Origin: an uncultured Chloroflexus sp.
GTDB taxonomy: Bacteria; Chloroflexota; Chloroflexia; Chloroflexales; Chloroflexaceae
Assembly (NCBI RefSeq): GCF_937951745.1
Contig: NZ_CALFBQ010000071.1
Coordinates: forward strand, 1-64,000
Length of the DNA stretch: 64,000 nucleotides
Direction: 5' to 3'
Numbering within the stretch: the stretch's first letter is position 1; every line of letters begins with the position of its first letter. Positions 41,234 to 49,886 of this stretch are shown in pieces. Under the pieces are notes generated by a model. It did no database searches. It saw only the letters and a program-made list of their open reading frames with translations, and was not told the DNA's origin. The position numbers were made by a program, and so were the translations under genes.

Positions 41234-41776
41234 CTATTGCGCATACAGAGGCAACAACTGCTTAAAGGCAGCCACGCGGGCCGGATCAGCGAGATCGAGC
41301 CGGATTCCGGCTGGATCGAGCGGGCCACCGATAACATAGCCGGAGAGGATCCACGTAAGGCTGTGGATGATGAGGCGAAGATTGGGAACAGCCGGCGCGA
41401 TCGCGCTGGCAGTCTGCGCTCGTTGCCACAGATCGAGCGCCAGCGTAGAGAGCGGCAGCGAAACCTCAACCTCAATCGTCGCCAACGAGTCGTCTTGTTG
41501 CAGCCACCGCTGTAACCAAAAACGGCGCAATTCAAGGTAGGGCAAGGACAGATCGACGAGGGCATCAATGATGAACACGTGTTCGCGCTTGACCAAGCGA
41601 CCCAAGACGGCGCGATACCGATCGAATGTACTACCGCAATGACTATGAATTGGCACGACCGAGCGACTGGTGGCAGTTGCTAGTGTTCGCATCGAGATGC
41701 AATGATAACCATCACCGGCAAGCAGCGCGGTCGCCGCAGCCATCATCCGCCCGGCGCTGCTCTCAATTGGGTTCAA
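41234..41776 (-). CDS. TetR-like regulator, degenerate or decaying
   Basis: The frame has 180 residues and a non-ATG start (TTG). MAAATALLAGDGYHCISMRTLATATSRSVVPIHSHCGSTFDRYRAVL follows the spacing of a TetR helix-turn-helix, but several normally conserved positions are changed, such as the AIYHHFGSK block. The rest is helical (RRFWLQRWLQQDD; LRLIIHSLTWILSGYVIGG), as in TetR ligand domains. No Shine-Dalgarno sequence or ATG is seen, and the flanking genes are pseudogenes, so the gene is probably also inactive. An intact TetR protein with an unusual recognition helix remains possible. Confidence 0.45.
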   Translation of the reverse strand: MNPIESSAGRMMAAATALLAGDGYHCISMRTLATATSRSVVPIHSHCGSTFDRYRAVLGRLVKREHVFIIDALVDLSLPYLELRRFWLQRWLQQDDSLATIEVEVSLPLSTLALDLWQRAQTASAIAPAVPNLRLIIHSLTWILSGYVIGGPLDPAGIRLDLADPARVAAFKQLLPLYAQ

Positions 41777-42017
41777 CGTCTGCCATTGCTGAGCATCTCC
41801 GGGCAGGATAAACGATAACGCAAGACCACACTACGTCACGCTAGCCCAACCACGCCTCCCGCAACAGGCGCTCATCCGGCGATGACAGCATGCCAGCGTG
41901 AGCGTTCGTTCGTTGCTTCCGCACCATTGCGTTGCGCCATGTCATCAATCGTTCGATGGAATGATGTTAGTATGAAGAGCAGGCAGGGGCGCGTCAAGAG
42001 GCGATACCTGAGAAATG
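41777..42017. other. Gene-free spacer, nothing recognised
   Basis: No supported gene, repeat or promoter is seen between the TetR-like frame and the hairpin behind the copper protein gene. Confidence 0.4.
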
Positions 42018-42050
42018 CCACAGGCGTACAGCAGCGCTATACGCCTGTGG
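42018..42050 (-). terminator. Terminator hairpin for the copper protein gene
   Basis: CCACAGGCGTA and TACGCCTGTGG form a perfect 11-bp stem around 11 bases, 25 bases behind the stop of the minus-strand cupredoxin gene. The T-tract is weak. Confidence 0.65.
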
Positions 42051-42074
42051 TTTACGCTCACTTACGACTGAGAT

Positions 42075-42485
42075 TTACGGTTGCGCCACTTGCAACGTAC
42101 CCGACATCCCGGCGGTAAAGTGGCCTTCGATGCCGCAGAGAAATTGATATTGGCCGATCTGTTCAGGTGCGGTGAACGTAACCGTTGTCGTTTCACCGGG
42201 TTTCACTTCAATTTCCCAATAGATATTTTCTTCATCTTCATCACCAAAATTCTCGCCAACGTTTGTACCATATTTCATAATTACAAATTCATGCTCTATT
42301 GCACCTTTATTAGTAATGTTGAGAGTAATCTCTTTCCCCGGCGGAATAATGAAGGTGTTTGGTTCATACTTATAATCGGTCATAACAACATCGATCACCG
42401 TTGCCGGCGCTTGGCGACGGCCACAAGCGGTCAGCGAAATCATCGCGAGCACTAACGCGAGTAACACCAGCCCGACTTTGTTCAT
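42075..42485 (-). CDS. Cupredoxin (type I copper) lipoprotein
   Basis: The product has 136 residues. The lipoprotein signal VGLVLLALVLAMISLTACGRRQ (lipobox LTAC) anchors it outside the membrane. The cupredoxin domain has ligand candidates His in AIEHEFVI and Cys, His, Met in FLCGIEGHFTAGMSG, the full set of a mononuclear blue copper site. The loop between beta strands is acidic (GENFGDEDEENIYWE). It could carry electrons as auracyanin does, but the sequence is not auracyanin-like in its N-terminal half, so a distinct electron carrier or copper-binding role is also possible. GGAGAGG precedes ATG 42485. The gene has relatively low GC content. Confidence 0.85.
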   Translation of the reverse strand: MNKVGLVLLALVLAMISLTACGRRQAPATVIDVVMTDYKYEPNTFIIPPGKEITLNITNKGAIEHEFVIMKYGTNVGENFGDEDEENIYWEIEVKPGETTTVTFTAPEQIGQYQFLCGIEGHFTAGMSGTLQVAQP

Positions 42486-42505
42486 TGTCCTCTCCTTGAG
42501 AAAAC

Positions 42506-42524
42506 GATGCCAATCATTGGCGTC
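42506..42524 (-). promoter_or_regulatory. Operator-like inverted repeat before the cupredoxin gene
   Basis: GATGCCAAT-C-ATTGGCGTC pairs at eight of nine positions. It ends about 20 bases before the start codon, just upstream of the ribosome site. It could be an operator or a leader hairpin. Confidence 0.45.
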
Positions 42525-42871
42525 AATTGTGGAGGTTACGGCAATCGTCAATCCGACCTTTGAAACCCGTGATCAATTTAGCGAGGGCATAGATATTCCT
42601 CACCGCACAGTGATCCTGTCCCTCCTTGCTAGGTAGCGACTGGGGTGAATCGCATGCAAAATTCGATGAAAGAACATCATCCTTCATCGCTTAGGAATGG
42701 TTGCCCCTCATTCCCTACACAGCATATTTGGTTTTCCTCATCAGGAACCGATATAGTGAATATACATCAATCCATTTCGATTGTCAAGTGTTATCTGAAT
42801 ATACAAATATCTGAATATATCAAAATGATTTCATATCGTAACCACCGGCCAGCAACAGGGCGCGCGTCCGT
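42525..42871. other. AT-rich spacer
   Basis: No supported gene. The DNA from about 42740 to 42840 is markedly AT-rich and holds two copies of ATCTGAATATA separated by a short spacer (about 42790-42820). It may be a protein-binding or promoter region, but no -35/-10 pair is convincing. Confidence 0.4.
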
Positions 42872-43066
42872 CTGTCATTGCGAGGAAGCGGCGGCCCCCA
42901 GCCGCGCTGAGGAGCACTCGACCGCAGCGATCTCCCTCTTCAGGGGAATGGGTCGCTGTGCGGATATACCCCATCCTCGCGGGAGATTGCCTCGCTACAG
43001 GGCAGGGCTGCGCGCTGCCCTCGTAGCGAAGCATGACAGCGGGGGAGCGGGGGCACACAATGACAG
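42872..43066. repeat. 195-bp element with 9-bp terminal inverted repeats
   Basis: CTGTCATTG (42872-42880) is answered by CAATGACAG (43058-43066). The inside is rich in further inverted tracts, such as GAAGCGGCGGC/GCCGCGCT, CCCTCTTCAGGGG, and CGCTACAGGGCAGG against CCCTCGTAGCG. TGTCATTGCGAGG...AAGCAATCTC-type repeats like this are scattered between genes in many bacteria. It has no coding capacity of its own. Confidence 0.7.
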
Positions 43067-43145
43067 AATTCAACGCGAAGAGCGCAACGCCACGGAGTTT
43101 ATCCGGGGCGTCGCGCCCTGCCCCTCTTATCGGATCAGCGCAACG

Positions 43146-44213
43146 TCATACCTCATCACCAAGGAAGGGGTACAACATCCGACCGGTCAGATCGTTATGG
43201 CTACCGATGGCGTAGGGTGGCCGGTAATCTTCCAGCACGCGGATGTAGTTCGCCCGCTCGAAAGCTGCCGGTTCGGCGACCGCGCGCTGGCTCATACTAC
43301 CGCGCAACTGCTCGATCGACTCGTATTCGTGTTCGGTCAGCCACAACTCTATATCGCGCAGCACGTTGCGCACAATATCAGGGGCGCGCCCGCGCAGCAA
43401 CGCCGAGGCCATGGTGGCTACGCTCGCCCCCGCCATCAATCCTTTGAGGGCATCGATAGCGCTATGCACGCCGCTGCTAATAGCGAACTCGACCGGAATG
43501 CGCCCGTAGAGCAGCGCAATCCAGCGCAAGGGCAAGCGTAGATCGCCTGACGTGCTCAGTTGCAGATTGGGCCGCACCGAGAGCTGTTCAAGGTCAAGAT
43601 CAGGCTGGTAAAAGCGGTTGAACAGCACCAGTGCATTCGCGCCGGCCTCCATCAAGCGCCACGCAAAATTGGGGAGGGCGGTGAAGTAGGGACCAATCTT
43701 CACCGCCAGCGGGATGCTGATCTCGGCGCGCACCGCGCGCACCAGCTCGATGTAGATGTTTTCGAGTTCGGAGCTGGTGATGTTGGTGTCAATCGGCAAA
43801 AAATAGATATTCAGTTCGAGAGCATCAGCCCCGGCCTCTTGGATGAGACGCGCGTAATGCACCCAGCCACCTACCGAAACGCCATTGAGGCTCCCGATCA
43901 CCGGAATGCTCAGCGCCTTCTTCAAGGCCACGACCTGCTCGAGATAGCGTTCAGGACCAACACTGTACACACCGTGTTCGGGTAAGTAGCTGAGCGCCTC
44001 GGCGAAACTCTCGGCCCCATGGCTGAGCATCCGATCGAGTTCGAGACTGTTGTGAATGATCTGCTCTTCAAAGAGCGAATACATCACGATCGCGCCCAAC
44101 CCGGCCTCTTCGAGCTGGCGAGCCAACTCGACATCACGGCTAACAGGTGATGCGGCAGCGACCAGCGGCGATCGGAGCCGCATCCCCAGATACGTGGTAC
44201 TCAGATCGATCAT
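43146..44213 (-). CDS. Dihydroorotate dehydrogenase-like flavoprotein
   Basis: The product has 355 residues with a DHOD-type TIM barrel: LSTTYLGMRLRSPLVAAASPVSRD, PVIGSLNGVSVGGWVHYARLIQEAGADALELN, IPLAVKIGPYFTALPNFAWRLMEAGANALVLFNRF and a C-terminal flavin-phosphate segment (AISSGVHSAIDALKGLMAGASVATMASALL). The catalytic base of PyrD1A is not clearly identifiable. It is translationally coupled to nifJ (4-base overlap), so a role tied to ferredoxin or pyruvate oxidation is more likely than pyrimidine synthesis. It probably binds FMN. GAGGGGCTGCG precedes the ATG inside the nifJ end. Confidence 0.85.
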   Translation of the reverse strand: MIDLSTTYLGMRLRSPLVAAASPVSRDVELARQLEEAGLGAIVMYSLFEEQIIHNSLELDRMLSHGAESFAEALSYLPEHGVYSVGPERYLEQVVALKKALSIPVIGSLNGVSVGGWVHYARLIQEAGADALELNIYFLPIDTNITSSELENIYIELVRAVRAEISIPLAVKIGPYFTALPNFAWRLMEAGANALVLFNRFYQPDLDLEQLSVRPNLQLSTSGDLRLPLRWIALLYGRIPVEFAISSGVHSAIDALKGLMAGASVATMASALLRGRAPDIVRNVLRDIELWLTEHEYESIEQLRGSMSQRAVAEPAAFERANYIRVLEDYRPPYAIGSHNDLTGRMLYPFLGDEV

Positions 44214-47200
44214 CGCAGCCCCTCCTTCGTCTCGACAGCCAGCTCATTGGCCATCCATTGCAGATGCGCCCACTTCAGCGCCACTTGCCGGCGCAAGCTA
44301 TTGAGCAATTGCTCGTAGCGGGCCGGGTTGGCTTGTTGCAGCATCTGGAAGCGACCCTCGCCGCGCACATAGATTTCGGGATCGATGCTAGGGGCCTTCG
44401 AGTCGATGGTCAGCGGCGAACCTTCATGAATTGCCGGGTTGTAGCGGTAGAGCGGCCAAATGCCCGATTCAACCGCCAACCGCTGCTGTTCAAGCCCGCG
44501 GCGCAGGTCGTAGCCATGGGCAATGCAGTGGCTGTAGGCAATGATCAGCGAAACGCCGGGATAGGCTTCGGCCTCTTGGAAGGCGCGCAAGGTTTGCACA
44601 TCGTCAGCGCCAAACGCAACCCGCGCTACGTAGACATCGCCATAAGTCATTGCAATCTGGGCCAAATCTTTCTTGACCCCGCCTTTACCGCTGGCGGCAA
44701 ACTTAGCCACTGCGCCAGTTGGCGTTGATTTGCTGGCCTGCCCGCCGGTATTGGAATAGACCTCGGTATCGAGCACGAGAATATTGACATCGCGGCCAGA
44801 AGCAAATACGTGGTCGAGACCGCCGAAACCGATGTCGTAGGCCCAGCCGTCGCCACCAACGATCCAGATGCTGCGTTTGATGAGGACATCGGCCAGCGCC
44901 AACAGGTCGCGCATCTGAGCCGCTTCGGGCAGGTTATCGGCCAGCAGCTCACGCAGGCGCTGTTTGAGGATCGCCACCCGCTCGCGCTGCTCGCGGATAC
45001 CGGCTTCGGTATGCTGATCGGCGCGGAGCAGGTCTTCAACAAACTCGGCGCCAAGAGTGGGGCGCAGCCGGTTGAGCAGCATACGGGCATGTTCAAGCTG
45101 CTGGTCAATGCTGAGCCGCATACCAAGACCAAACTCAGCGTTATCCTCAAACAGCGAGTTACACCACGCCGGCCCACGTCCATCGGCATTGACCGTCCAC
45201 GGTGTAGTCGGCAAGTTTCCACCGTAGATCGACGAACAACCGGTGGCGTTCGCGATAATCGCCCGGTCGCCAAAGAGCTGGCTGAGCAACTTGAGGTAGG
45301 GTGTCTCGCCGCAGCCGGCGCACGCGCCGGAGAATTCCATCAACGGCACGAACAACTGGGTGTGCTTGACGCTGCCCGCCGGAATGAGGGTGCGATCGAC
45401 ATCAGGCAGGCTGAGGAAGAAATCCCAGTAAGCGGCTTCGCGAGCGCGAATGGGCGGTTGCGGCTGCATATTGATCGCCTTGCGCCCCACCGCGCGTTTA
45501 TCTTTGACCGGGCACGCCTCGACACAGAGACCACAGCCGGTGCAATCTTCAGGCGCGACTTGCAACGTATAGCGCTGACCGGGAAACTCTTTGAAGCGAG
45601 CTGGTGCGCTCTGGAAACCTTCGGGAGCGCCAGCCAGCGCCTCTTCGGGATACACTTTCGCTCGAATGGTCGCGTGCGGACAAACGAAGACGCACTTGTT
45701 GCACTGGATGCAGATATTCGGATCCCAGACCGGTATCTCAAGCGCAATATTGCGCTTCTCCCACTTGGTCGTACCGGTGGGGAAGGAGCCATCGATCGGG
45801 ATGGCGCTCACCGGCAGCTCATCGCCGCGACCGGCGATCATCATGCCAAGCACGTCACGCACAAACTCCGGCGCATTGGACGAAACTGGCGGGCGCATCG
45901 GCAAGCCGTTGTCTTCGCTTGGTGGCGGGATTGGCACCTCGTAGAGCCGGTCGAGGGTGCGATCAACGGCGGCCCAGTTTTGCTTGACGACCGCCTCGCC
46001 GCGACGGCCATACGTCTTCTTGATCGACTGCTTGATGGCCGCAATCGCGTCTTCGCGCGGCAGCACACCGCTGATCGCGAAGAAGCAGGTCTGCATCACT
46101 GTATTAATGCGCCCACGCATGCCGACTTCATTCGCTACTGCGGTCGCGTCGATCACATAGAAGCGCAGATTGAGTTCGCGGATCTTGCGTTGCACGACGG
46201 TCGGCAACTGATGCCAGACCTGATCAGGGCCGTAGGGGCTATTGAGCAAAAAGACGCCATTGGGTGCAGCGTATTGCAACACATCAAACCGCTCGAGGAA
46301 ACTGAAATGATGGCAAGCGACGAACTGAGCTTGACCCTTGCCGATCAGGTATGGCGTCGCCAGCGGCGAGGGACCAAAACGTAGGTGCGAGATCGTCACC
46401 GATCCTGACTTCTTCGAGTCGTAGACGAAGTAGCCTTGGGCATAGCGTTCGGCCTCGCCTTCGCTGCTATCGCCGATAATTTTGATGCTATTCTTATTCG
46501 CACCGACAGTGCCATCAGCGCCGAGTCCCCAGAAGACACAACGCACCGTACCGGGAGGATCGATGCAGAGGTCGGGATCGTAGCTGAGACTGCTATGGGT
46601 CACATCGTCGTTGATACCCACGGTAAACCGCTCTTTGGGCTGCTCTTTGGCCAGCTCGGCGAAGACGGCGGCTGCCATCCCCGGCGTAAACTCCTTCGAC
46701 GACAACCCGTAACGTCCACCGATTATCGTGATCGGCTGCCCACGCAGCGCATACACCACATCAAGCAAGAGCGGCTCGCCGGAAGCGCCGGGTTCTTTGG
46801 TACGGTCGAGCACGGCAATCGCCTTCACAGTCGGCGGCAACACGGCGCGGAAGGCCTCAGCAGCAAAGGGCCGGAAGAGACGCACCTGCACCACACCCAC
46901 CTTCTCGCCCTGCTGGTTGAGATAGAAGGCGGTCTCGCGAGCAGTTTCACCGCCCGAACCCATCACCACGATCACCCGCTCGGCATCGGGGGCGCCGAAG
47001 TAGTCAAACAGGTGATAACGGCGACCGGTGATTTCGGCGAAGCGATCCATCTGGGTTTGCACCACGCTGGGGAAGGCATTGATAATGGGCTGGATGCGCT
47101 CGCGGGCCTGAAACGCGACATCGGGATTCTGAGCTGAACCACGCAAGACCGGATGTTCGGGCGAGAGGGCATGGGCGCGTTGCTCATGCACCCACTCATC

Positions 47201-47788
47201 TTTGATCATCGCCCGGATTTCCGCTTCTTCGAGCAACGTAATCGAGTTCACCTCGTGCGACGTGCGGAAGCCGTCGAAGAAGTGAATCACTGGCAACTTG
47301 CCGGCCAACGAGCTCGCATGCGCGATCAGGGCCAAATCCTGCGCCTCCTGCACCGACGCCGAGGCCAGCATGCCAACGCCGGTCATCCGGGCTGCCATCA
47401 CATCCGATTGATCGCCAAAAATCGACAGCGCCTGCGTGGCAATAGCGCGAGCGGCGACATGAAACACGCCGGGAGTCAACTCGGCGGCCATCTTAAACAG
47501 GTTGGGGATCATCAAGAGCAGCCCCTGCGAGGCGGTGAAGGTTGTGATCAGTGCACCCGTCTGCATCGCGCCGTGCAACGCGCCGGCAGCGCCGCCTTCT
47601 GACTGCATCTCATATACGGTTGGCACGACTCCCCACAGATTGGTCTTGCCGGCGGCGGCCATTGCATCGGCCTGCTCGCCCATTGGAGTCGAAGGGGTAA
47701 TCGGATAGATCGCTATCACTTCACTCAGTTGATAGGCAACGTTAGCAACCGCTTCATTGCCATCAAGCGTTACACGCCGTGATCCCAT
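44210..47788 (-). CDS. nifJ: Pyruvate:ferredoxin (flavodoxin) oxidoreductase
   Basis: A 1192-residue single-chain enzyme that interconverts pyruvate and acetyl-CoA plus CO2 with ferredoxin. Domains in order: the pyrimidine-binding alpha domain (VTLDGNEAVANVAYQLSEVIAIYPITPSTPMGE), the gamma domain (YRYFVYD-type region around 430-640), an Fe-S domain with CIQCNKCVFVCPHA and CTGCGLCVEACPVKD, and the TPP-binding domain (FSGACAGCGETPYLKLLSQLFGDRAIIANATGCSSIYGG; IVGGDGWAYDIGFGGLDHV; NTGGQASKSTPTGA). AAGGAGG lies five bases before ATG 47788. In Chloroflexus it serves pyruvate oxidation, or synthesis during anaerobic growth. Its stop overlaps the DHOD-like start. Confidence 0.97.
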   Translation of the reverse strand: MGSRRVTLDGNEAVANVAYQLSEVIAIYPITPSTPMGEQADAMAAAGKTNLWGVVPTVYEMQSEGGAAGALHGAMQTGALITTFTASQGLLLMIPNLFKMAAELTPGVFHVAARAIATQALSIFGDQSDVMAARMTGVGMLASASVQEAQDLALIAHASSLAGKLPVIHFFDGFRTSHEVNSITLLEEAEIRAMIKDEWVHEQRAHALSPEHPVLRGSAQNPDVAFQARERIQPIINAFPSVVQTQMDRFAEITGRRYHLFDYFGAPDAERVIVVMGSGGETARETAFYLNQQGEKVGVVQVRLFRPFAAEAFRAVLPPTVKAIAVLDRTKEPGASGEPLLLDVVYALRGQPITIIGGRYGLSSKEFTPGMAAAVFAELAKEQPKERFTVGINDDVTHSSLSYDPDLCIDPPGTVRCVFWGLGADGTVGANKNSIKIIGDSSEGEAERYAQGYFVYDSKKSGSVTISHLRFGPSPLATPYLIGKGQAQFVACHHFSFLERFDVLQYAAPNGVFLLNSPYGPDQVWHQLPTVVQRKIRELNLRFYVIDATAVANEVGMRGRINTVMQTCFFAISGVLPREDAIAAIKQSIKKTYGRRGEAVVKQNWAAVDRTLDRLYEVPIPPPSEDNGLPMRPPVSSNAPEFVRDVLGMMIAGRGDELPVSAIPIDGSFPTGTTKWEKRNIALEIPVWDPNICIQCNKCVFVCPHATIRAKVYPEEALAGAPEGFQSAPARFKEFPGQRYTLQVAPEDCTGCGLCVEACPVKDKRAVGRKAINMQPQPPIRAREAAYWDFFLSLPDVDRTLIPAGSVKHTQLFVPLMEFSGACAGCGETPYLKLLSQLFGDRAIIANATGCSSIYGGNLPTTPWTVNADGRGPAWCNSLFEDNAEFGLGMRLSIDQQLEHARMLLNRLRPTLGAEFVEDLLRADQHTEAGIREQRERVAILKQRLRELLADNLPEAAQMRDLLALADVLIKRSIWIVGGDGWAYDIGFGGLDHVFASGRDVNILVLDTEVYSNTGGQASKSTPTGAVAKFAASGKGGVKKDLAQIAMTYGDVYVARVAFGADDVQTLRAFQEAEAYPGVSLIIAYSHCIAHGYDLRRGLEQQRLAVESGIWPLYRYNPAIHEGSPLTIDSKAPSIDPEIYVRGEGRFQMLQQANPARYEQLLNSLRRQVALKWAHLQWMANELAVETKEGLR

Positions 47789-47985
47789 TGCTGCCTCCTT
47801 GGCTGTATGCAGGAAAAACACTGCCTGCTCCATTCAGTATAGAAGCAGAGCGGCAACGCTTCAGATGAAACTCAGGCAACCTTCAGTGATAATTGCTTCA
47901 TTCTGAGACCATTCCGACCGGAAAAGATTCATCGAATTTTTAACTTTAGGGCACCGTTTCTGTCGTTCAGAACGATACGACGTTC

Positions 47986-47991
47986 TATAAT
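47986..47991 (+). promoter_or_regulatory. -10 box with overlapping palindrome before the DUF2064 gene
   Basis: TATAAT at 47986-47991 overlaps the right arm of AGAACG-ATACGA-CGTTCT (47969-47986). The -35 region is weak, as in many activator- or repressor-controlled promoters. Confidence 0.4.
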
Positions 47992-48028
47992 AGGTGCGAT
48001 TTCGCGTACTACACAAATGGAGTAGCGC

Positions 48029-48586
48029 ATGCAGCGCACAACCCTGATCCTCGAGCGCACCGCCGCTCTGCGGGAGACATTCGGCGTTGAAGCGAGTTGG
48101 TGGTCAAGCGCGTTTCTGGCCGATACACAGGCATTAGTGATGCGCATCACCGGCGCTGTCGCCATTGTCACATCAACTATCCACATCACCGCCGAGACCA
48201 TCGATGGGCCATTCATCGTCATCAGCGGCGACACACCGCACATCCCAGAAACGCGGATCCGCGATACGTTTACCTTGCTCGAGCGCGGATATGATGTGGT
48301 GGTCGGGCCATGCGATCGGGGCAGTTGGTACATCTTGGGCCTGCGCCAAGCGAGCCTAGCGACCCACATCCCGCTCAGCGAAGGCGGGTTGCTACCGTGG
48401 ATTGAACAGATACACCAACGCGGCGTGCGCATCATACAATTGCCGCTCTGGTTCCGGATCGTCCACCCAACTGATCTGGCGACGCTCGCGATCGCGTTAC
48501 GCACGATGCCGGCTTGGTATGCGCCAGCCACCCGCCATCTGCTCGGCGATAACGAGGGTTCGTTGGCGCGGGAGTGGGGGGCATAG
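48029..48586 (+). CDS. DUF2064-family protein, GT-A-like fold
   Basis: The product has 185 residues. ETIDGPFIVISGDTPHIPETRIRDTFTLLERGYDVVVGPCDRGSWYILGLR follows the pattern of DUF2064/TIGR04282 proteins, which resemble nucleotidyl- or glycosyltransferases of the CofC/GT-A group (a usual GxDxP-type and GPAxDGGYYLLGL pattern). The family is usually over 200 residues, and the N-terminal part here is short. The function is not established. GGAG precedes the ATG at a loose distance. It is upstream of the heat-shock cluster on the same strand but has its own promoter region. Confidence 0.7.
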   Translation: MQRTTLILERTAALRETFGVEASWWSSAFLADTQALVMRITGAVAIVTSTIHITAETIDGPFIVISGDTPHIPETRIRDTFTLLERGYDVVVGPCDRGSWYILGLRQASLATHIPLSEGGLLPWIEQIHQRGVRIIQLPLWFRIVHPTDLATLAIALRTMPAWYAPATRHLLGDNEGSLAREWGA

Positions 48587-48590
48587 GGGG

Positions 48591-48619
48591 GTGACAACAG
48601 CCATAACTTATGGTATACT
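48591..48619 (+). promoter_or_regulatory. Heat-shock operon promoter
   Basis: GTGACA (48591-48596), 17 bases, TATACT (48614-48619). It lies 48 bases upstream of the CIRCE element. Confidence 0.65.
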
Positions 48620-48667
48620 CTTTATCGGCGTGCATCAGATGCACGCCAACCTTTTACGTTAGAAGCC

Positions 48668-48694
48668 TTAGCACTCTCGCCTCACGAGTGCTAA
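48668..48694 (+). promoter_or_regulatory. CIRCE operator (HrcA-binding site)
   Basis: TTAGCACTC, nine bases, GAGTGCTAA: a perfect CIRCE inverted repeat with the canonical spacing, 28 bases before hrcA. It predicts HrcA autoregulation of the whole cluster. Confidence 0.97.
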
Positions 48695-48722
48695 CCATCG
48701 ACCAGCGAGGCAGGACACAGCG

Positions 48723-49853
48723 ATGAGCGGACCTCTGACCGAACGCCGGCAGACGATTCTCAAGCTGGTCATCCAAGAGTTTGTTGACACGGCCACGCCG
48801 GTCGCATCCGAGACGTTAGTGCGCAAATATCGTCTGCCCGTCTCGCCAGCGACGGTGCGCAACGATATGGCTGCGCTCGAAGAGTTGGGCTTTCTCACCC
48901 ACCCGCACACGTCGGGCGGGCGGATCCCGACCGATGCCGGCTATCGCTTTTTCGTCGAAAATCTCATGGAGCGCACGTCGCTGTCGCCCGCCGAGCAGCG
49001 TATGATTCGCCACCAATTTTACCAAGTGCGCGGCGAGCTGGATCAGTGGGTACAACTGGCCTGCGCAGTGTTGGCGCGCACCGCGCACAACGCCTCGGTG
49101 GCAACCGCGCCGCGCGCCGAGCAGCTCCGCTTCAAGAGCCTTGAGCTGATCGCGATCCACGAGACGATGGTGTTGGCGGTGATGGTCTTCCACAGCGGAA
49201 TCGTCAAGCAGCAGACGCTGCCGATCGAGCCGGGCCGCACGCCAGAGGATCTGCGCCGCGCCGCCGGCATCGTGAGCGATCTATTGGCTGACACGACCCT
49301 GAGCCGGGCCGAAGAGCTCGCGGCGACAGCAACCCTTAACGGCGTCCCGCTCAGCGATTTCGAGCGCGGGCTGGTCGATCTGGTAGTGCGGGCCATGCAG
49401 GCGTTTGAAGAGCAAGCGCAAGAGCAAATCTATTCTGATGGCTTGCTCGAAATGCTCAGCCAACCGGAATTTTTGCCGGCAAGCGGGCGCGATGACGCTG
49501 AACGCGCGATTGAACGGATGCGCCGCACTCTAGAAATCTTGAAGAGTGGGCGCGGTCTAAGCCCGCTAATCCCGCAGGCGCTCGCTTCGGGTGGCGTGCA
49601 GGTGATTATCGGCGGCGAGCATGGCGAAGATGCGATGCGCGACTATAGCGTGATCCTTGCTCGCTATGGCGTCGAGGGTGCGATTGCCGGTGTGCTTGGC
49701 GTGATTGGCCCTACCCGGATGGCCTATCCGCGCTCGATCTCGACTGTACGCTATATCGCGTCACTGATGAGCAATTTGTTGGCCGAACTCTATAACGTCA
49801 ATGCGCGCCCCTCTGAGGTCGAGACCGATCCTCAAGATGATCAGCACGCATAA
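48723..49853 (+). CDS. hrcA: Heat-inducible transcription repressor HrcA
   Basis: The product has 376 residues. The N-terminal winged helix ([72 protein letters not shown]) is the signature of HrcA and the part that binds CIRCE. The GAF-like middle and C-terminal dimerisation domains include [22 protein letters not shown] and [23 protein letters not shown], a conserved HrcA end. HrcA represses the dnaK operon and needs chaperonin activity to fold, so misfolded proteins relieve repression. GCAGGACACAGCG precedes the ATG. The gene leads hrcA-grpE-dnaK-dnaJ. Confidence 0.98.
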   Translation: MSGPLTERRQTILKLVIQEFVDTATPVASETLVRKYRLPVSPATVRNDMAALEELGFLTHPHTSGGRIPTDAGYRFFVENLMERTSLSPAEQRMIRHQFYQVRGELDQWVQLACAVLARTAHNASVATAPRAEQLRFKSLELIAIHETMVLAVMVFHSGIVKQQTLPIEPGRTPEDLRRAAGIVSDLLADTTLSRAEELAATATLNGVPLSDFERGLVDLVVRAMQAFEEQAQEQIYSDGLLEMLSQPEFLPASGRDDAERAIERMRRTLEILKSGRGLSPLIPQALASGGVQVIIGGEHGEDAMRDYSVILARYGVEGAIAGVLGVIGPTRMAYPRSISTVRYIASLMSNLLAELYNVNARPSEVETDPQDDQHA

Positions 49854-49886
49854 TATCATAATATATTGTCTATGAACGAGGAAGCT

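Noticed and set aside
42790..42820. AT-rich repeat as a CRISPR or origin-like iteron array
   Set aside because: Only two short copies exist and no replication gene is nearby.
42645..43541. Frame of about 300 codons across the AT-rich spacer and repeat element
   Set aside because: It joins AT-rich DNA, a hairpin repeat and antisense of a conserved gene. No coherent domain or ribosome site.
44810..46384. Open frame of about 520 codons antisense to nifJ
   Set aside because: Shadow of nifJ; composition is rich in His and Arg with no motif.
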